The notes under the pieces: model-generated
Database searches by the model: none
Told to the model about the DNA's origin: nothing
The model's input: only the letters and a program-made list of their open reading frames with translations
Position numbers and translations under genes: made by a program
Assembly (NCBI GenBank): GCA_016281555.1
Contig: JAEEIV010000006.1
Location: 1 to 53,668 of the forward strand
Direction of reading: 5' to 3'
Length of the DNA: 53,668 nucleotides
Source: Lachnospiraceae bacterium
Lineage (GTDB): Bacteria; Bacillota; Clostridia; Lachnospirales; Lachnospiraceae
Shown: positions 25,569-34,229 of the stretch, piece after piece
Layout: each line of letters begins with the position of its first letter
Numbering within the stretch: position 1 is the stretch's first letter

Positions 25569-26573
25569 TTACTTATTCTTCAGTGCTTCCTCGACGCTGA
25601 CCGCAACCGCGACCGTCGCGCCGACCATCGGGTTATTGCCCATGCCGATGAGGCCCATCATTTCGACGTGCGCAGGCACCGAAGAGGAACCCGCGAACTG
25701 CGCGTCAGAGTGCATGCGGCCCATCGTGTCGGTCATGCCGTAAGACGCGGGACCCGCAGCCATGTTGTCGGGATGCAGCGTACGGCCCGTGCCGCCGCCG
25801 GACGCGACCGAGAAGTACTTCTTGCCGCGTTCCTGGCACTCTTTCTTGTAGGTGCCCGCGACCGGATGCTGGAATCTCGTCGGGTTCGTGGAGTTACCGG
25901 TGATGGAGACGTCCACGCCTTCCTTCCACATGATCGCGACGCCTTCGGTGACGTCGTTCGCGCCGTAGCAGTTGACCTTCGAGCGAAGACCCGTGGAATA
26001 AGACTTGCGGAACACTTCCTTCACTTCGCCGGTGTAATAATCCATCTCCGTCTCCACGTAGGTGAAGCCGTTGATCCGGGAAATGATCTGCGCCGCGTCC
26101 TTGCCGAGGCCGTTTAAGATGACGCGGAGGGGCTTCTGACGAACCTTGTTCGCTTTTTCGGCAATGCCGATCGCGCCTTCCGCCGCCGCGAAGGACTCGT
26201 GGCCCGCTAAGAAGCAGAAGCACTCGGTCTCTTCTTCGAGGAGCATCTTGCCGAGGTTGCCGTGGCCGAGACCCACCTTCCGCTGATCCGCGACGGAACC
26301 CGGAATGCAGAATGCCTGAAGGCCCTCGCCGATGGCCGCAGCCGCGTCCGCAGCTCTCTTGCAGCCCTTCTTGATCGCGATCGCCGCGCCGACCGTGTAA
26401 GCCCAGCAGGCGTTCTCGAAACAGATCGGCTGGATCGCCTTGACCTGCGCGTAAACGTCGAGACCGGCGTCCTTTGTGATCTTCTCCGCTTCCTCAATGG
26501 AGGCGATGCCGTATTTGTTCAGGACCGCATTGATCTGGTCAATACGTCTTTCATAGGATTCAAATAATGCCAT
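25569..26573 (-). CDS. GGGtGRT family protein
   Basis: The 334-residue protein carries the family-naming motif GGGTGRT at residues 259-265, in a C-terminal Gly/Met/His-rich region (MGRMHSDAQFAG, MMGLIGMGNN). Several cysteines are spread over the N-terminal half (PICFENACW, ECFCF, NCYG). The family is known mainly from anaerobic Bacillota and Spirochaetes, and its biochemical role is, to my knowledge, not settled; it is regularly found next to a NifU-like scaffold, as here, so a part in Fe-S or metal-sulfur chemistry is likely. A GGGGGA stretch precedes the ATG. It is the last gene of the three-gene unit starting at 27883. Confidence 0.88.
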   Translation of the reverse strand: MALFESYERRIDQINAVLNKYGIASIEEAEKITKDAGLDVYAQVKAIQPICFENACWAYTVGAAIAIKKGCKRAADAAAAIGEGLQAFCIPGSVADQRKVGLGHGNLGKMLLEEETECFCFLAGHESFAAAEGAIGIAEKANKVRQKPLRVILNGLGKDAAQIISRINGFTYVETEMDYYTGEVKEVFRKSYSTGLRSKVNCYGANDVTEGVAIMWKEGVDVSITGNSTNPTRFQHPVAGTYKKECQERGKKYFSVASGGGTGRTLHPDNMAAGPASYGMTDTMGRMHSDAQFAGSSSVPAHVEMMGLIGMGNNPMVGATVAVAVSVEEALKNK

Positions 26574-26590
26574 GTTCTCGTCCCCCTCTC

Positions 26591-27298
26591 TTACTTCTCG
26601 ATCTCTTTGTCCGTTCTCGGATCAATGAGCTTCGCGGCATCCGCCACACGGCCGTACTGACCGCAGGCCTTGTTGTACGCGGTCGTCGGATCGTCGCCCT
26701 TCTTGATGAAATCGGTCATCTTGCCGAGGTTGACAAATTTGTAGCCGATGATGCAGCCTTCTTCGTCGAGGGCAATGGCATTGACGTAGCCTTCCGCCAT
26801 CTCGAGGTATCTCGGGCCCTTCGCCTTCGTGCCGTACATCGTTCCGATCTGGGAACGGAGGCCCTTGCCGAGGTCCTCAAGACCTGCGCCGATCGCGAGA
26901 CCGCCTTCCGAGAACGCGGACTGGGAACGGCCGTATGCGATCTGCAGGAAGAGTTCCCGCATCGCCGTATTGATGGCGTCGCAGACGAGGTCGGTATTCA
27001 ACGCTTCGAGGATCGTCCGTCCGGGCAGGATCTCCGCCGCCATCGCGGCCGAATGCGTCATGCCGGAGCAGCCGAGCGTCTCGACCAATGCTTCTTCGAT
27101 CACGCCGTCCTTCACGTTCAGCGACAGCTTGCAGGCGCCCTGCTGCGGCGCGCACCAGCCGATGCCGTGGGTAAATCCGGAAATGTCCTTGATTTCCTTC
27201 GCCTTGACCCATTTCGCCTCTTCCGGGATCGGAGCGGCGCCGTGCTGTGCGTCCAGCTTGACCGGGCACATCAACTCCACTTCTTTCGTATAAATCAT
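26591..27298 (-). CDS. NifU-like iron-sulfur cluster scaffold protein
   Basis: The 235-residue protein resembles the NifU/IscU-like scaffolds associated with GGGtGRT proteins. The candidate cluster ligands are Cys in GWCAPQQGAC, in LGCSGMTHSAA and in LVCDAINTAM, close to the pattern of three cysteines in IscU. The C-terminal half contains IAYGRSQSAFSEGGLAIGAG and a lysine-rich tail. AAAGGAG lies 7 bases before ATG at 27298. It starts 36 bases after the Lys/Ser-rich gene and ends 17 bases before the GGGtGRT gene, so the two presumably act together in the cytoplasm. Confidence 0.85.
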   Translation of the reverse strand: MIYTKEVELMCPVKLDAQHGAAPIPEEAKWVKAKEIKDISGFTHGIGWCAPQQGACKLSLNVKDGVIEEALVETLGCSGMTHSAAMAAEILPGRTILEALNTDLVCDAINTAMRELFLQIAYGRSQSAFSEGGLAIGAGLEDLGKGLRSQIGTMYGTKAKGPRYLEMAEGYVNAIALDEEGCIIGYKFVNLGKMTDFIKKGDDPTTAYNKACGQYGRVADAAKLIDPRTDKEIEK

Positions 27299-27334
27299 GT
27301 TTCGACTCCTTTCAGTCTGCTAATTTATTCTCAA

Positions 27335-27883
27335 TTATTTCCCGCTGAGCAGGTTCATGAAGCCGGACAGCAATCCGCCTTCTTCCTTCTTTTCTTCCTT
27401 TTTGTCCTCTTTCTTGTCGGTCTTCTTGCCGGAAGAAGAAGTCTTCTTTTTTCCGCTCGAGGAGGTTTTCTTTTTCCCGCTCGTGCTCTCCGTCTTCTTC
27501 CCGGACGAGGAACCGGTCTTTCCGGAGGAGCTGGTCTTTTTCTTCTTTTTCGAAGAAGTCTTCGGCTTCTCTTCCTTCGCTTCTTCCTTCTCCTCTTCCT
27601 TTCCGGAGAACAGCCCGCCGAGACCGCCGAGCAGATTTCCGAGATTCAGCTTCGAGAGCACAGCCTGAAGGATGGTGTTTAAGATCCCGGTGTCCTTCAC
27701 TGCCGGAAGCAGATTCTGGATGACCGAAAGGCCGTTTCCTCTGAAACTGTCGAGCAGGCCTTTGTCCGCATTCAGCTTCTGGACGATTTTATCCGCCTCT
27801 TTTTCGACATCGACATTTTCCGCCTTCGGCGCGAGATCGCCGGGCGTTAAGAACGTCGTCTCACTGGATTTTTTTGTTGGCAT
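27335..27883 (-). CDS. Lys/Ser-rich low-complexity protein in the GGGtGRT operon
   Basis: The 182-residue protein has an ordered N-terminal half, with a helix rich in acidic residues (VEKEADKIVQKLNADKG) and a hydrophobic Gly/Leu stretch (LGNLLGGLGGLFSGK). It then turns into about 75 residues made almost only of Lys, Ser, Thr, Gly and Glu, with repeats of the type KKTSSSGK, and ends with an amphipathic GGLLSGFMNLLSGK that echoes the earlier GLFSGK. It has no signal peptide or membrane segment. GGAGGG precedes the ATG. The tail could bind nucleic acid or acidic surfaces; that is a guess from composition. It leads the operon with the scaffold and GGGtGRT genes. Confidence 0.75.
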   Translation of the reverse strand: MPTKKSSETTFLTPGDLAPKAENVDVEKEADKIVQKLNADKGLLDSFRGNGLSVIQNLLPAVKDTGILNTILQAVLSKLNLGNLLGGLGGLFSGKEEEKEEAKEEKPKTSSKKKKKTSSSGKTGSSSGKKTESTSGKKKTSSSGKKKTSSSGKKTDKKEDKKEEKKEEGGLLSGFMNLLSGK

Positions 27884-27930
27884 AGTTCCCTCCGTCGTGC
27901 AGGTTTAAAAGCCCTGCTTTTCTATTATGT

Positions 27931-27959
27931 ATCATAGCATTAAAACGCCCGGACTGCAA
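27931..27959 (-). promoter_or_regulatory. Promoter of the GGGtGRT operon
   Basis: On the minus strand TTGCAG (27954-27959), 17 bases and TATGAT (27931-27936) lie about 48 bases before the ATG at 27883. The leader has a GCAGG / CCTGC hairpin. Confidence 0.75.
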
Positions 27960-27985
27960 TAAAAAAATTCCCCGGGCCACCTGTG

Positions 27986-28537
27986 CTAATCGATGTATTT
28001 CCGTTCCTTCAAAAAGCCGTAAAAAGAAAACGAGTTGTTTTCGGACAGATCGTATCCCTGCCAGGTGATGCACGCCGTGTACCACCGGCCGTTCTGGGAA
28101 ACCTTGACAATGCTGTTCTTCAGACCCGGAAACTCTGTAAGATCCGTCAGACTACGGATCGCATTGTCTCCTGCATAAACGATTATGGATTCATACGGCA
28201 TTTTGGGCAGGTTCGAAAACTCCGGGATCACGTTCAGCGTCGAAACCACAAGCTGCCGCGTTTCCGGCGCTCTTTCATTAACGTACTGCTCCATGAACCA
28301 GATCCCCAAAAAACCTTTTTTGACCAAGGCCAGTGCGCTGTGCTTTCCTTCTTCCGAATTTCCGATAATGCGGAACTCTTTTCCGGAAGCATCTTTTCCC
28401 TCGGTAATGACCGTTTTCTCATCAAAGGAAAACCCTTTTGACAACAGCAGCAACTGATAGTTGAAGATCCATGCCGCGACAACCACCGTTAGAACAAGGA
28501 CAAAAATGGCAATGATGAATAATCTTCCTTTTTTCAT
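27986..28537 (-). CDS. Membrane-anchored protein of unknown function
   Basis: The 183-residue protein begins MKKGR followed by one long hydrophobic segment (residues 7-35) with no lipobox or obvious cleavage site, so it is probably an N-terminal anchor. The rest is a soluble alpha/beta domain ending KERKYID that I do not recognise. GGAGGGG stands 5 bases before ATG at 28537. The frame open to 28711 runs over the promoter at 28656-28684 and is rejected. It is transcribed towards the GGGtGRT operon but that operon has its own promoter. Confidence 0.72.
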   Translation of the reverse strand: MKKGRLFIIAIFVLVLTVVVAAWIFNYQLLLLSKGFSFDEKTVITEGKDASGKEFRIIGNSEEGKHSALALVKKGFLGIWFMEQYVNERAPETRQLVVSTLNVIPEFSNLPKMPYESIIVYAGDNAIRSLTDLTEFPGLKNSIVKVSQNGRWYTACITWQGYDLSENNSFSFYGFLKERKYID

Positions 28538-28655
28538 TAACCCCTCCTGACAGTCATTTCCGATTTCGTTCAGGCTTCCACCTTCCGCTCTTCCATGGAC
28601 CTCCGGATTATTCTCAATTCCAGACTGGTGAGAGCGTCTAGATTGTTTTAACCAC

Positions 28656-28684
28656 ATTATATATCCGGTCAGTTCCGATTGCAA
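28656..28684 (-). promoter_or_regulatory. Promoter of the membrane-anchored protein gene
   Basis: On the minus strand TTGCAA (28679-28684), 17 bases and a perfect TATAAT (28656-28661). The leader is about 110 bases long. Confidence 0.8.
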
Positions 28685-28731
28685 CGGTATAAAATTAGTA
28701 GGATATCTCAAAAACCCAGCCGAAAAGCGTC

Positions 28732-28760
28732 TTGCTTTTTCGGTCCCTTCGTACTATGAT
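28732..28760 (+). promoter_or_regulatory. Promoter of the glycosidase gene
   Basis: TTGCTT (28732-28737), 17 bases and TATGAT (28755-28760) lie about 38 bases before ATG at 28799. Confidence 0.75.
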
Positions 28761-28798
28761 GAAACTACCTAAAAACTACTCTTCAGGAGGGTGATGAA

Positions 28799-30823
28799 AT
28801 GTCACAGTATTTCAGAACTCCGGCTTATCCGGATGCAATGCCCGTCGATATTTCCTTCGTTTTCGCAGACGAAAAACCGGCGGGAAAACACGGCTTCTTG
28901 AAACCCTGCGGAGATGAATTCCGCTTTGAAGACGGCACGAAGGCCCGCTTCTGGGGCGTGAACTTCAACGGCGGCGCCAACTTCCCCGAACACGATTATT
29001 CGGAAAAGGTCGCACGGAGGCTTGCCCAGTCCGGGTGCAACATCGTCCGCTTCCATCAGCTCGATGCCGAGTGGGACACCCCGAACATCTATTCTTACAC
29101 GAAGGGTCCGCGCGTCACGACGACGAGAAAACTGGATCCCGTCAGCATGGACCATCTGGATTATCTCATTCATTGCCTGAAGGAACAGGGCATCTACGTT
29201 TACTTCGACATGATGACCTACCGGAAGTTCAAGTCCGGCGACGACGTTCCGTTCGCTGAGGAACTCCGCGATTCCGCGAAGCCGTATTCGATCTTCGACC
29301 GGAGACTCATTGAGCTTCAGAAAGAGTTCTGCGACCAGATCTGGAACCGGTTCAATAAGTACACCGGCCTCCTCTATAAGGACGATCCGGTCTTCGCCAT
29401 GACCGAGATCACGAACGAGTGCGACCTCTACACGAACTGCGAGGCGCCGAACAAGAACATCAATTCCCCGCATTACGAGCAGGAATTCCGGGCTCTCTAC
29501 AAGGAATGGCTGGAGAAGAACGGAAAGACGGACGATTACGAAAACTGCGACATGTATGATAAGGCGAACGAGACGCTCGGGAGATTCAAGCTCGACTTAA
29601 CGCTCGCTTATTACAATGAAATGCGCGATTACATGCGTTCGATCGGCGTCAAGCATCCGATCACCGGCACGAACTGGGCGCACGGAACGCCGATGAACGC
29701 CGTTTCGAACGCGGAAATGGATTTCATGGACAGCCACCACTATTACTACGACTGGGGCTGGGGCTCGACCGAGAAGTTCGCGCAGAACGTGCAGGTGAAC
29801 GGCGTTCCGAACATTTTCCCGAATCTGGGCTACATGAACGTGAATCAAAAGCCGTTCTTCGTTTCCGAATGGGATATGCCGTGGCCGAATTCCTACCGCG
29901 CGGAAGGCCCGATCTACTATGCGGCAGTCGGCGCGCTCCAGAACTGGACCGGTTTCGCGATCCACACCTATGCATACGGCACGAAGCTCGATAAGATGGA
30001 CATTCTCGGCAAGGAAGTCTCCTCTTCGACGATCGGCGGCGTCCCCTACAGGGAAGGCATCTTCTCCGTCTGGAACGACCCGGCGAAGTTCGGCCTCTTC
30101 TACCACGCCGCGCTGATCACGCGCCGTGAGGACATCACGCCCGCGAAGAAAAAGATCGGCGTGCAGCTGACGAGCGAAACGAAGATCAACAGCAAGGCCT
30201 TCAAGACCGGCCTCGAAGTGCACAACTTGAAACTCGTCGTCCCGGGCGGTTCGACGGAAGGCTGCGACGAAATCGTCGCGGATACCGACGTGATCCCGGC
30301 AATGGATCCGGAGAATCCGGACATCATTGCCTCGGACAACGGCGAGGTCTGGCGGTCGCTTTCCGGCAAGTTCGGCGTGATCGACACCGAGAGGACGAAG
30401 GTGATCTACGGCAGACTGACGGCCGGTCGGAACGATTCCATGAAGCCGAATCCGAAGACCTTCGTGAAGGGAATGAGTGTCAAGGGCGGCACGGATTTCG
30501 GCGTCATTGCCCTCTCGTCGCTCACGGACGATCCGATCTCGAAGAGCACGAACATGCTGCTTTCGACAATCGGCCGCGCACGGAATACCGGCGCGCAGTT
30601 CGACGGCGATAAGATGATCGAATACGGCGAGGCGCCGATCCTTTCGGAAGTCGTCCGCGCCGAGATCACGATCGAGACCGAGCGCACCGACCTGCAGGTC
30701 TGGGGCGTCAATGCGGAAGGCTACTACGTCGGCAGACTTCTTCCGAAGTTTGAAGACGGCAAGATGACCTTCACCGTCGGCGAGCATTGGCCGGCCAACT
30801 ATTATCTTATCGTGGCGGAATAA
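28799..30823 (+). CDS. Clan GH-A glycoside hydrolase (GH5-like), cytoplasmic
   Basis: The 674-residue protein has a (beta/alpha)8 glycosidase fold. The acid/base Glu207 is in TEITNEC and the nucleophile Glu357 in FFVSEWDMPW, the strand 4 and strand 7 glutamates of clan GH-A. FWGVNFNGGANFPEHDY and RFHQLDAEW are typical of cellulase-like (GH5-related) barrels. Residues after about 450 form a beta-sandwich of unknown type. There is no signal peptide, so the substrate must be an imported oligosaccharide or glycoside. GGAGG lies 8 bases before the ATG. The gene is transcribed alone between its promoter and a strong terminator. The exact family and sugar specificity cannot be read from sequence alone. 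Confidence 0.85.
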   Translation: MSQYFRTPAYPDAMPVDISFVFADEKPAGKHGFLKPCGDEFRFEDGTKARFWGVNFNGGANFPEHDYSEKVARRLAQSGCNIVRFHQLDAEWDTPNIYSYTKGPRVTTTRKLDPVSMDHLDYLIHCLKEQGIYVYFDMMTYRKFKSGDDVPFAEELRDSAKPYSIFDRRLIELQKEFCDQIWNRFNKYTGLLYKDDPVFAMTEITNECDLYTNCEAPNKNINSPHYEQEFRALYKEWLEKNGKTDDYENCDMYDKANETLGRFKLDLTLAYYNEMRDYMRSIGVKHPITGTNWAHGTPMNAVSNAEMDFMDSHHYYYDWGWGSTEKFAQNVQVNGVPNIFPNLGYMNVNQKPFFVSEWDMPWPNSYRAEGPIYYAAVGALQNWTGFAIHTYAYGTKLDKMDILGKEVSSSTIGGVPYREGIFSVWNDPAKFGLFYHAALITRREDITPAKKKIGVQLTSETKINSKAFKTGLEVHNLKLVVPGGSTEGCDEIVADTDVIPAMDPENPDIIASDNGEVWRSLSGKFGVIDTERTKVIYGRLTAGRNDSMKPNPKTFVKGMSVKGGTDFGVIALSSLTDDPISKSTNMLLSTIGRARNTGAQFDGDKMIEYGEAPILSEVVRAEITIETERTDLQVWGVNAEGYYVGRLLPKFEDGKMTFTVGEHWPANYYLIVAE

Positions 30824-30839
30824 TCCGTTCACGAAAAAG

Positions 30840-30873
30840 CGCCGCGGTATCCGAACGGTACCGCGGCGTTTTT
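30840..30873. terminator. Bidirectional intrinsic terminator
   Basis: CGCCGCGGTA and TACCGCGGCG form a perfect 10-bp stem around a 9-base loop, with T5 on the right and A5 just to the left. It ends the glycosidase gene and the six-gene minus-strand operon that finishes at 30892. Confidence 0.9.
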
Positions 30874-30891
30874 GTATTCAAAAATGGTCTT

Positions 30892-31296
30892 TTACTCTTT
30901 CTTTTCTTTGTCTTTCTTTTCCTTGTCCTTCTTTCCGCTGAAGAGGAGTGACAGCAGCAAGCCGACGCCGACCGCGAACATGCCGATGATCACGATGAGC
31001 GTGAAAACGTTCATCTGCTTGAAGACGAAATGCGTCCCGATGAGCACGGAGACGATGATGAGCACGATGTCCGCGCCTGCCAGGATGAACGGGAGTTTCT
31101 TCCCGCTTGCGACCGCCCAGACGATGAGAAACACCAGTACGACGAGCAAAATCGGCGCGGAATCAACGCTTCCGATCCTAAAAAAGCTGAAACTGATGAC
31201 CTGAATGTTCATGAGCAGAATGACGATGCTCGCGACGATGAGTCCGATACCGAGCACCATCCGGAGAATGGAGGATTCCTGTGTAAACTTTTTCAT
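30892..31296 (-). CDS. Small membrane protein with charged C-terminal tail
   Basis: The 134-residue protein has four hydrophobic segments (about residues 12-30, 45-62, 70-88 and 97-118) and ends in a Lys/Asp/Glu tail (KKDKEKKDKEKKE), probably cytoplasmic. I do not recognise the family. AAAGGAAG lies 7 bases before the ATG. It is the last gene of the unit that begins with the degenerate ABC half, 24 bases after the lipoprotein gene. Confidence 0.75.
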   Translation of the reverse strand: MKKFTQESSILRMVLGIGLIVASIVILLMNIQVISFSFFRIGSVDSAPILLVVLVFLIVWAVASGKKLPFILAGADIVLIIVSVLIGTHFVFKQMNVFTLIVIIGMFAVGVGLLLSLLFSGKKDKEKKDKEKKE

Positions 31297-31320
31297 GTTT
31301 TTGTCTTCCTTTCTGAAGGT

Positions 31321-32064
31321 TTAATGGGCCGCTGCCCGCGTTTCTTTCCAGTATTCCGGTTTCTCATAGGCCCTTAAGACCGCGCCGACCTTGTCGAGCG
31401 ACCGTTCGCCGTCCTCAGGCATGTTGTCGGTCGCGCAGCGGATGTAATCGCGGCCGTCCAGGAATTTCACGGCGGTCACGCCGCCGTCGATCGCCATGCC
31501 GTCCGTTAAACCGACCCAGGACTTCAGGTTTTCTTCATAGATCACGTCCATGCAGCGTTCCTGGACTTCATACGGAACGTAATACACGTCCTCGGTCTCC
31601 TCTTCTTCAGGGCTCGGCTTCGTGTACACGGAGAGCCGGCAGAGATCCGCGTCGTAGGAATACAGCGCGTATTCCTTGTGATGATCGTAGCCGTCGGTCC
31701 CGACGACCGCGGTGTAATAGTCGACGATGAGGATGTCCGGTTCCACCTGCATCATCATCGTATTCTTCATGATGCACTCCAGCTTGACGTCATGCTCCGG
31801 CATGGTGAACTGAATCTTGAATCCGGTCTTGTAATCGAAGTCCGGATTGAGCGCCTCCCCGTCCAGGAGGAACTTGTAATCCGTATCCGTGGCAATGAGA
31901 TCGAAATACAGCGTCACCTTCTCGCCGGCGCGGTATTCTTCCTTTGCGCCCCGATAGTCGTCCTTGTCCCCTGAGTAGTCCACTTTGTACTTTTTGGCGC
32001 CGCAGCCAAACAACAACGATCCCAGAAATGCCATCAACATCACCCCAAAAAACAGTTTTCTCAT
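31321..32064 (-). CDS. Lipoprotein of unknown function
   Basis: The 247-residue protein starts MRKLFFG and has the lipobox LFGC at residues 18-21. After the Cys comes a charged linker rich in Asp, Lys and Tyr, then a beta-rich domain. The sequence FTMPEHDVKL resembles the end of the surface repeats often written as 'TMPAGDV'. No known function. GAGGT stands about 9 bases before the ATG. It lies 56 bases after the AAA+ ATPase gene in the same direction. Confidence 0.75.
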   Translation of the reverse strand: MRKLFFGVMLMAFLGSLLFGCGAKKYKVDYSGDKDDYRGAKEEYRAGEKVTLYFDLIATDTDYKFLLDGEALNPDFDYKTGFKIQFTMPEHDVKLECIMKNTMMMQVEPDILIVDYYTAVVGTDGYDHHKEYALYSYDADLCRLSVYTKPSPEEEETEDVYYVPYEVQERCMDVIYEENLKSWVGLTDGMAIDGGVTAVKFLDGRDYIRCATDNMPEDGERSLDKVGAVLRAYEKPEYWKETRAAAH

Positions 32065-32120
32065 CTTAGATACCTCTTCGCACGCTTTCCTTTTCGGGCG
32101 AGATTCCCTCTTCGGGCGCC

Positions 32121-34217
32121 TTATCCAGCCACGTCGTCCAGCGAGAAATCGCGGGTCGTTAAAAGCGACAGATCCGCCTCCGGCTCCGCGACGAGACGCC
32201 GGGAGTGATTCAAGATCGCTTCTTCCACCTTGTTCCGGACGAGACGGCCGTTTCCTGCGGTCGCCGCGCGGATCGCCTGCACCGCATTGAAATACGTAAG
32301 CAACGTGAGTTCCGCGTCCTCCTCGATCCGGTATCCTTTCGATTTCGCCGTGATCTTCGCGATCTCTAAAAGTTCCTTGCCGGTGTAATCCGGGAACTCG
32401 ATCACGTTCGGAAAGCGGCTTTCCAGACCGGAATTCGCCTTCATGAATTCCGACATTTCCTTCGTGTAGCCTGCGAGGATGACGATCAGATTGTCGCGGT
32501 TGTCCTCGATGCCCTTGACGAGCGTGTCAATGGCCTCCAAGCCGAAGGAGTCGTCCTTGCCGCGGTACAGGCTGTACGCTTCGTCAATGAAAAGCACGCC
32601 GCCGATCGCGGATTTCAGCACCTGGTTCGTCAGCGGCGCCGTGTGTCCGACGTAGCGTCCGACGAGGTCGGCCCGCGTTACTTCAACGAGCTGCCCGCCG
32701 CTCAGCACGCCGATCGCCTTCAGATACCGGCTGATGATCCGCGCGATCGTCGTCTTTCCGGTGCCGGGATTTCCGGTGAAGATCATGTGTTTGCTGACTT
32801 CTCCGGACTTCAAACCTTCGGCTTTCCGGCGCTTCTGCACGTTGTAGAATTCTTCGAGACTGAAGATGTACTGCTTGATCTTCTCGAGGCCGACGATGTT
32901 GTCCATCTCTTTCTTCACGTCCTCGAGTTCGCCGTTGTAGCCGCCCGGAAGGAGCGTCAGAAGATCGATCCGCTCTCCGGAAACCGTCGCATAGACGCGG
33001 CCGTCCTCGGCGGAAAGCGAGACTTCCTCATCGTAAGGATACTCTCGCTCGAGGCGGAGCGCCGCAAAGGATTTCAGAAGGTCCTTGTAATAGGCGAGGA
33101 TGCCCGTGATGCCGAGCCCGCGGTCCGAAGCCCGCGTTCCGACTTCGACGACGGGTTCCGTTTCGCCCGAAAGGCGGAACTTCAGTTTTTCCTCCACCTT
33201 GTGTTTCAGCTTTTTCAGTTCGACCATCGACACCTTCCGGTAGCTTTCTTCGGTCAGCGTTTCCGTTTCGGCAATGTCTCCGAGGGCATTGATGAACGGT
33301 GCGCCGAAGACGTTCGCAAGCGCCGTCAGTCCCTTCGTGCTGACGAAGGCAAGGTATTTCCCCGCCGCCGAGAACGAGCCGACGGTCTCGGTCGAAAACG
33401 CATTGCTCACGCCGACGAGCTGGCCCTTCTGCAAGGTATAGCGCTCCGCGAGACGGCATTGCCCTTCCGTCACGAGGTCGCTCACGTACGTCAGGTAGGA
33501 AATGTGGCAAACGTCGAAATGCTCGAACAGGATGACGTTCGCCTTCGAGGACAATGCGACGTACAAATCCTGCAGAAAAACGTTGTCGCGGCCGGTTTCC
33601 GTATAGAGCGCCAGGTCAATGACGTGCACGTCCTTCGATGAAAGGATCCCTCTTTTGGCCAATTCTTCCGTCATTCGATACAGGGCGGTATGCTTGCCGG
33701 TGTCTTCTTTTCCCGTCAGGAAGAAGCTGTTCCTCGCGTGCCCTTTTTCTTCGGGGAGCACGAAGGGCCGCCGGAACGCCACCAGAAGTTTCCGGATGAA
33801 GCGTTCCTGCCCGAACACCGTCTCCTGAACGGCTTCAGCGACGCCGTTGAAATCCTCCGCTCTGATCTCTTCCTTGACCGGGATCGTCCCGCCGTCCTTC
33901 CCTCCGGTCGCCACCGTGGTTTCAACCTTTTTTCCGGTGCGTTCGGCGGTTTTCTCCGCGACGTCCCGGACGCCGGCCGCATTGAGGTTCCCGAAGTCCT
34001 CGAGAAGACTCCGGTTCAATGCTTCGATCTCGGCGTCGATGTCGTAATCACGCTTCAAAGACCGCCCCGTCACAATTTCCAGATTCTCAAGGAGCGTTCC
34101 GCCCTCTTTTTTCTGGCGCTTGTGCGCGGCCTCGATCTCCTTCTCGGTATACGCCTTCTCGGACTGTCCTTTGCCGGAAGCAAATGCAGAGCTCATCAGG
34201 TTTTCAAAAATGTCCAT
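32121..34217 (-). CDS. AAA+ ATPase with two modules, C-terminal one of CbxX/SpoVK type
   Basis: The 698-residue cytoplasmic protein has a charged N-terminus, then a first AAA-like module (about 125-300) whose P-loop is degenerate: TGKEDTGKHT near residue 167 has His where Ser/Thr is expected, and AVQETVFGQERFI before it resembles ClpA/B second modules. The second module (about 440-690) is complete: GNPGTGKTT near 480, GGVLFIDEAY near 537, the NSGLESRFPN arginine-finger region and a C-terminal lid. It is of the CbxX / CfxQ / SpoVK type. Such proteins remodel partner proteins. GAGGAC precedes the ATG. It lies 12 bases after an SGNH esterase gene, and a lipoprotein and a membrane protein follow. 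Its client is unknown. Confidence 0.87.
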   Translation of the reverse strand: MDIFENLMSSAFASGKGQSEKAYTEKEIEAAHKRQKKEGGTLLENLEIVTGRSLKRDYDIDAEIEALNRSLLEDFGNLNAAGVRDVAEKTAERTGKKVETTVATGGKDGGTIPVKEEIRAEDFNGVAEAVQETVFGQERFIRKLLVAFRRPFVLPEEKGHARNSFFLTGKEDTGKHTALYRMTEELAKRGILSSKDVHVIDLALYTETGRDNVFLQDLYVALSSKANVILFEHFDVCHISYLTYVSDLVTEGQCRLAERYTLQKGQLVGVSNAFSTETVGSFSAAGKYLAFVSTKGLTALANVFGAPFINALGDIAETETLTEESYRKVSMVELKKLKHKVEEKLKFRLSGETEPVVEVGTRASDRGLGITGILAYYKDLLKSFAALRLEREYPYDEEVSLSAEDGRVYATVSGERIDLLTLLPGGYNGELEDVKKEMDNIVGLEKIKQYIFSLEEFYNVQKRRKAEGLKSGEVSKHMIFTGNPGTGKTTIARIISRYLKAIGVLSGGQLVEVTRADLVGRYVGHTAPLTNQVLKSAIGGVLFIDEAYSLYRGKDDSFGLEAIDTLVKGIEDNRDNLIVILAGYTKEMSEFMKANSGLESRFPNVIEFPDYTGKELLEIAKITAKSKGYRIEEDAELTLLTYFNAVQAIRAATAGNGRLVRNKVEEAILNHSRRLVAEPEADLSLLTTRDFSLDDVAG

Positions 34218-34229
34218 GTTCTTGTCCTC

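Noticed and set aside
27340-27580. The Lys-rich tail as a histone H1-like DNA-binding protein.
   Set aside because: The tail lacks the AAK/PKK pattern of bacterial H1-like proteins and holds much Ser and Glu; composition alone does not prove DNA binding.
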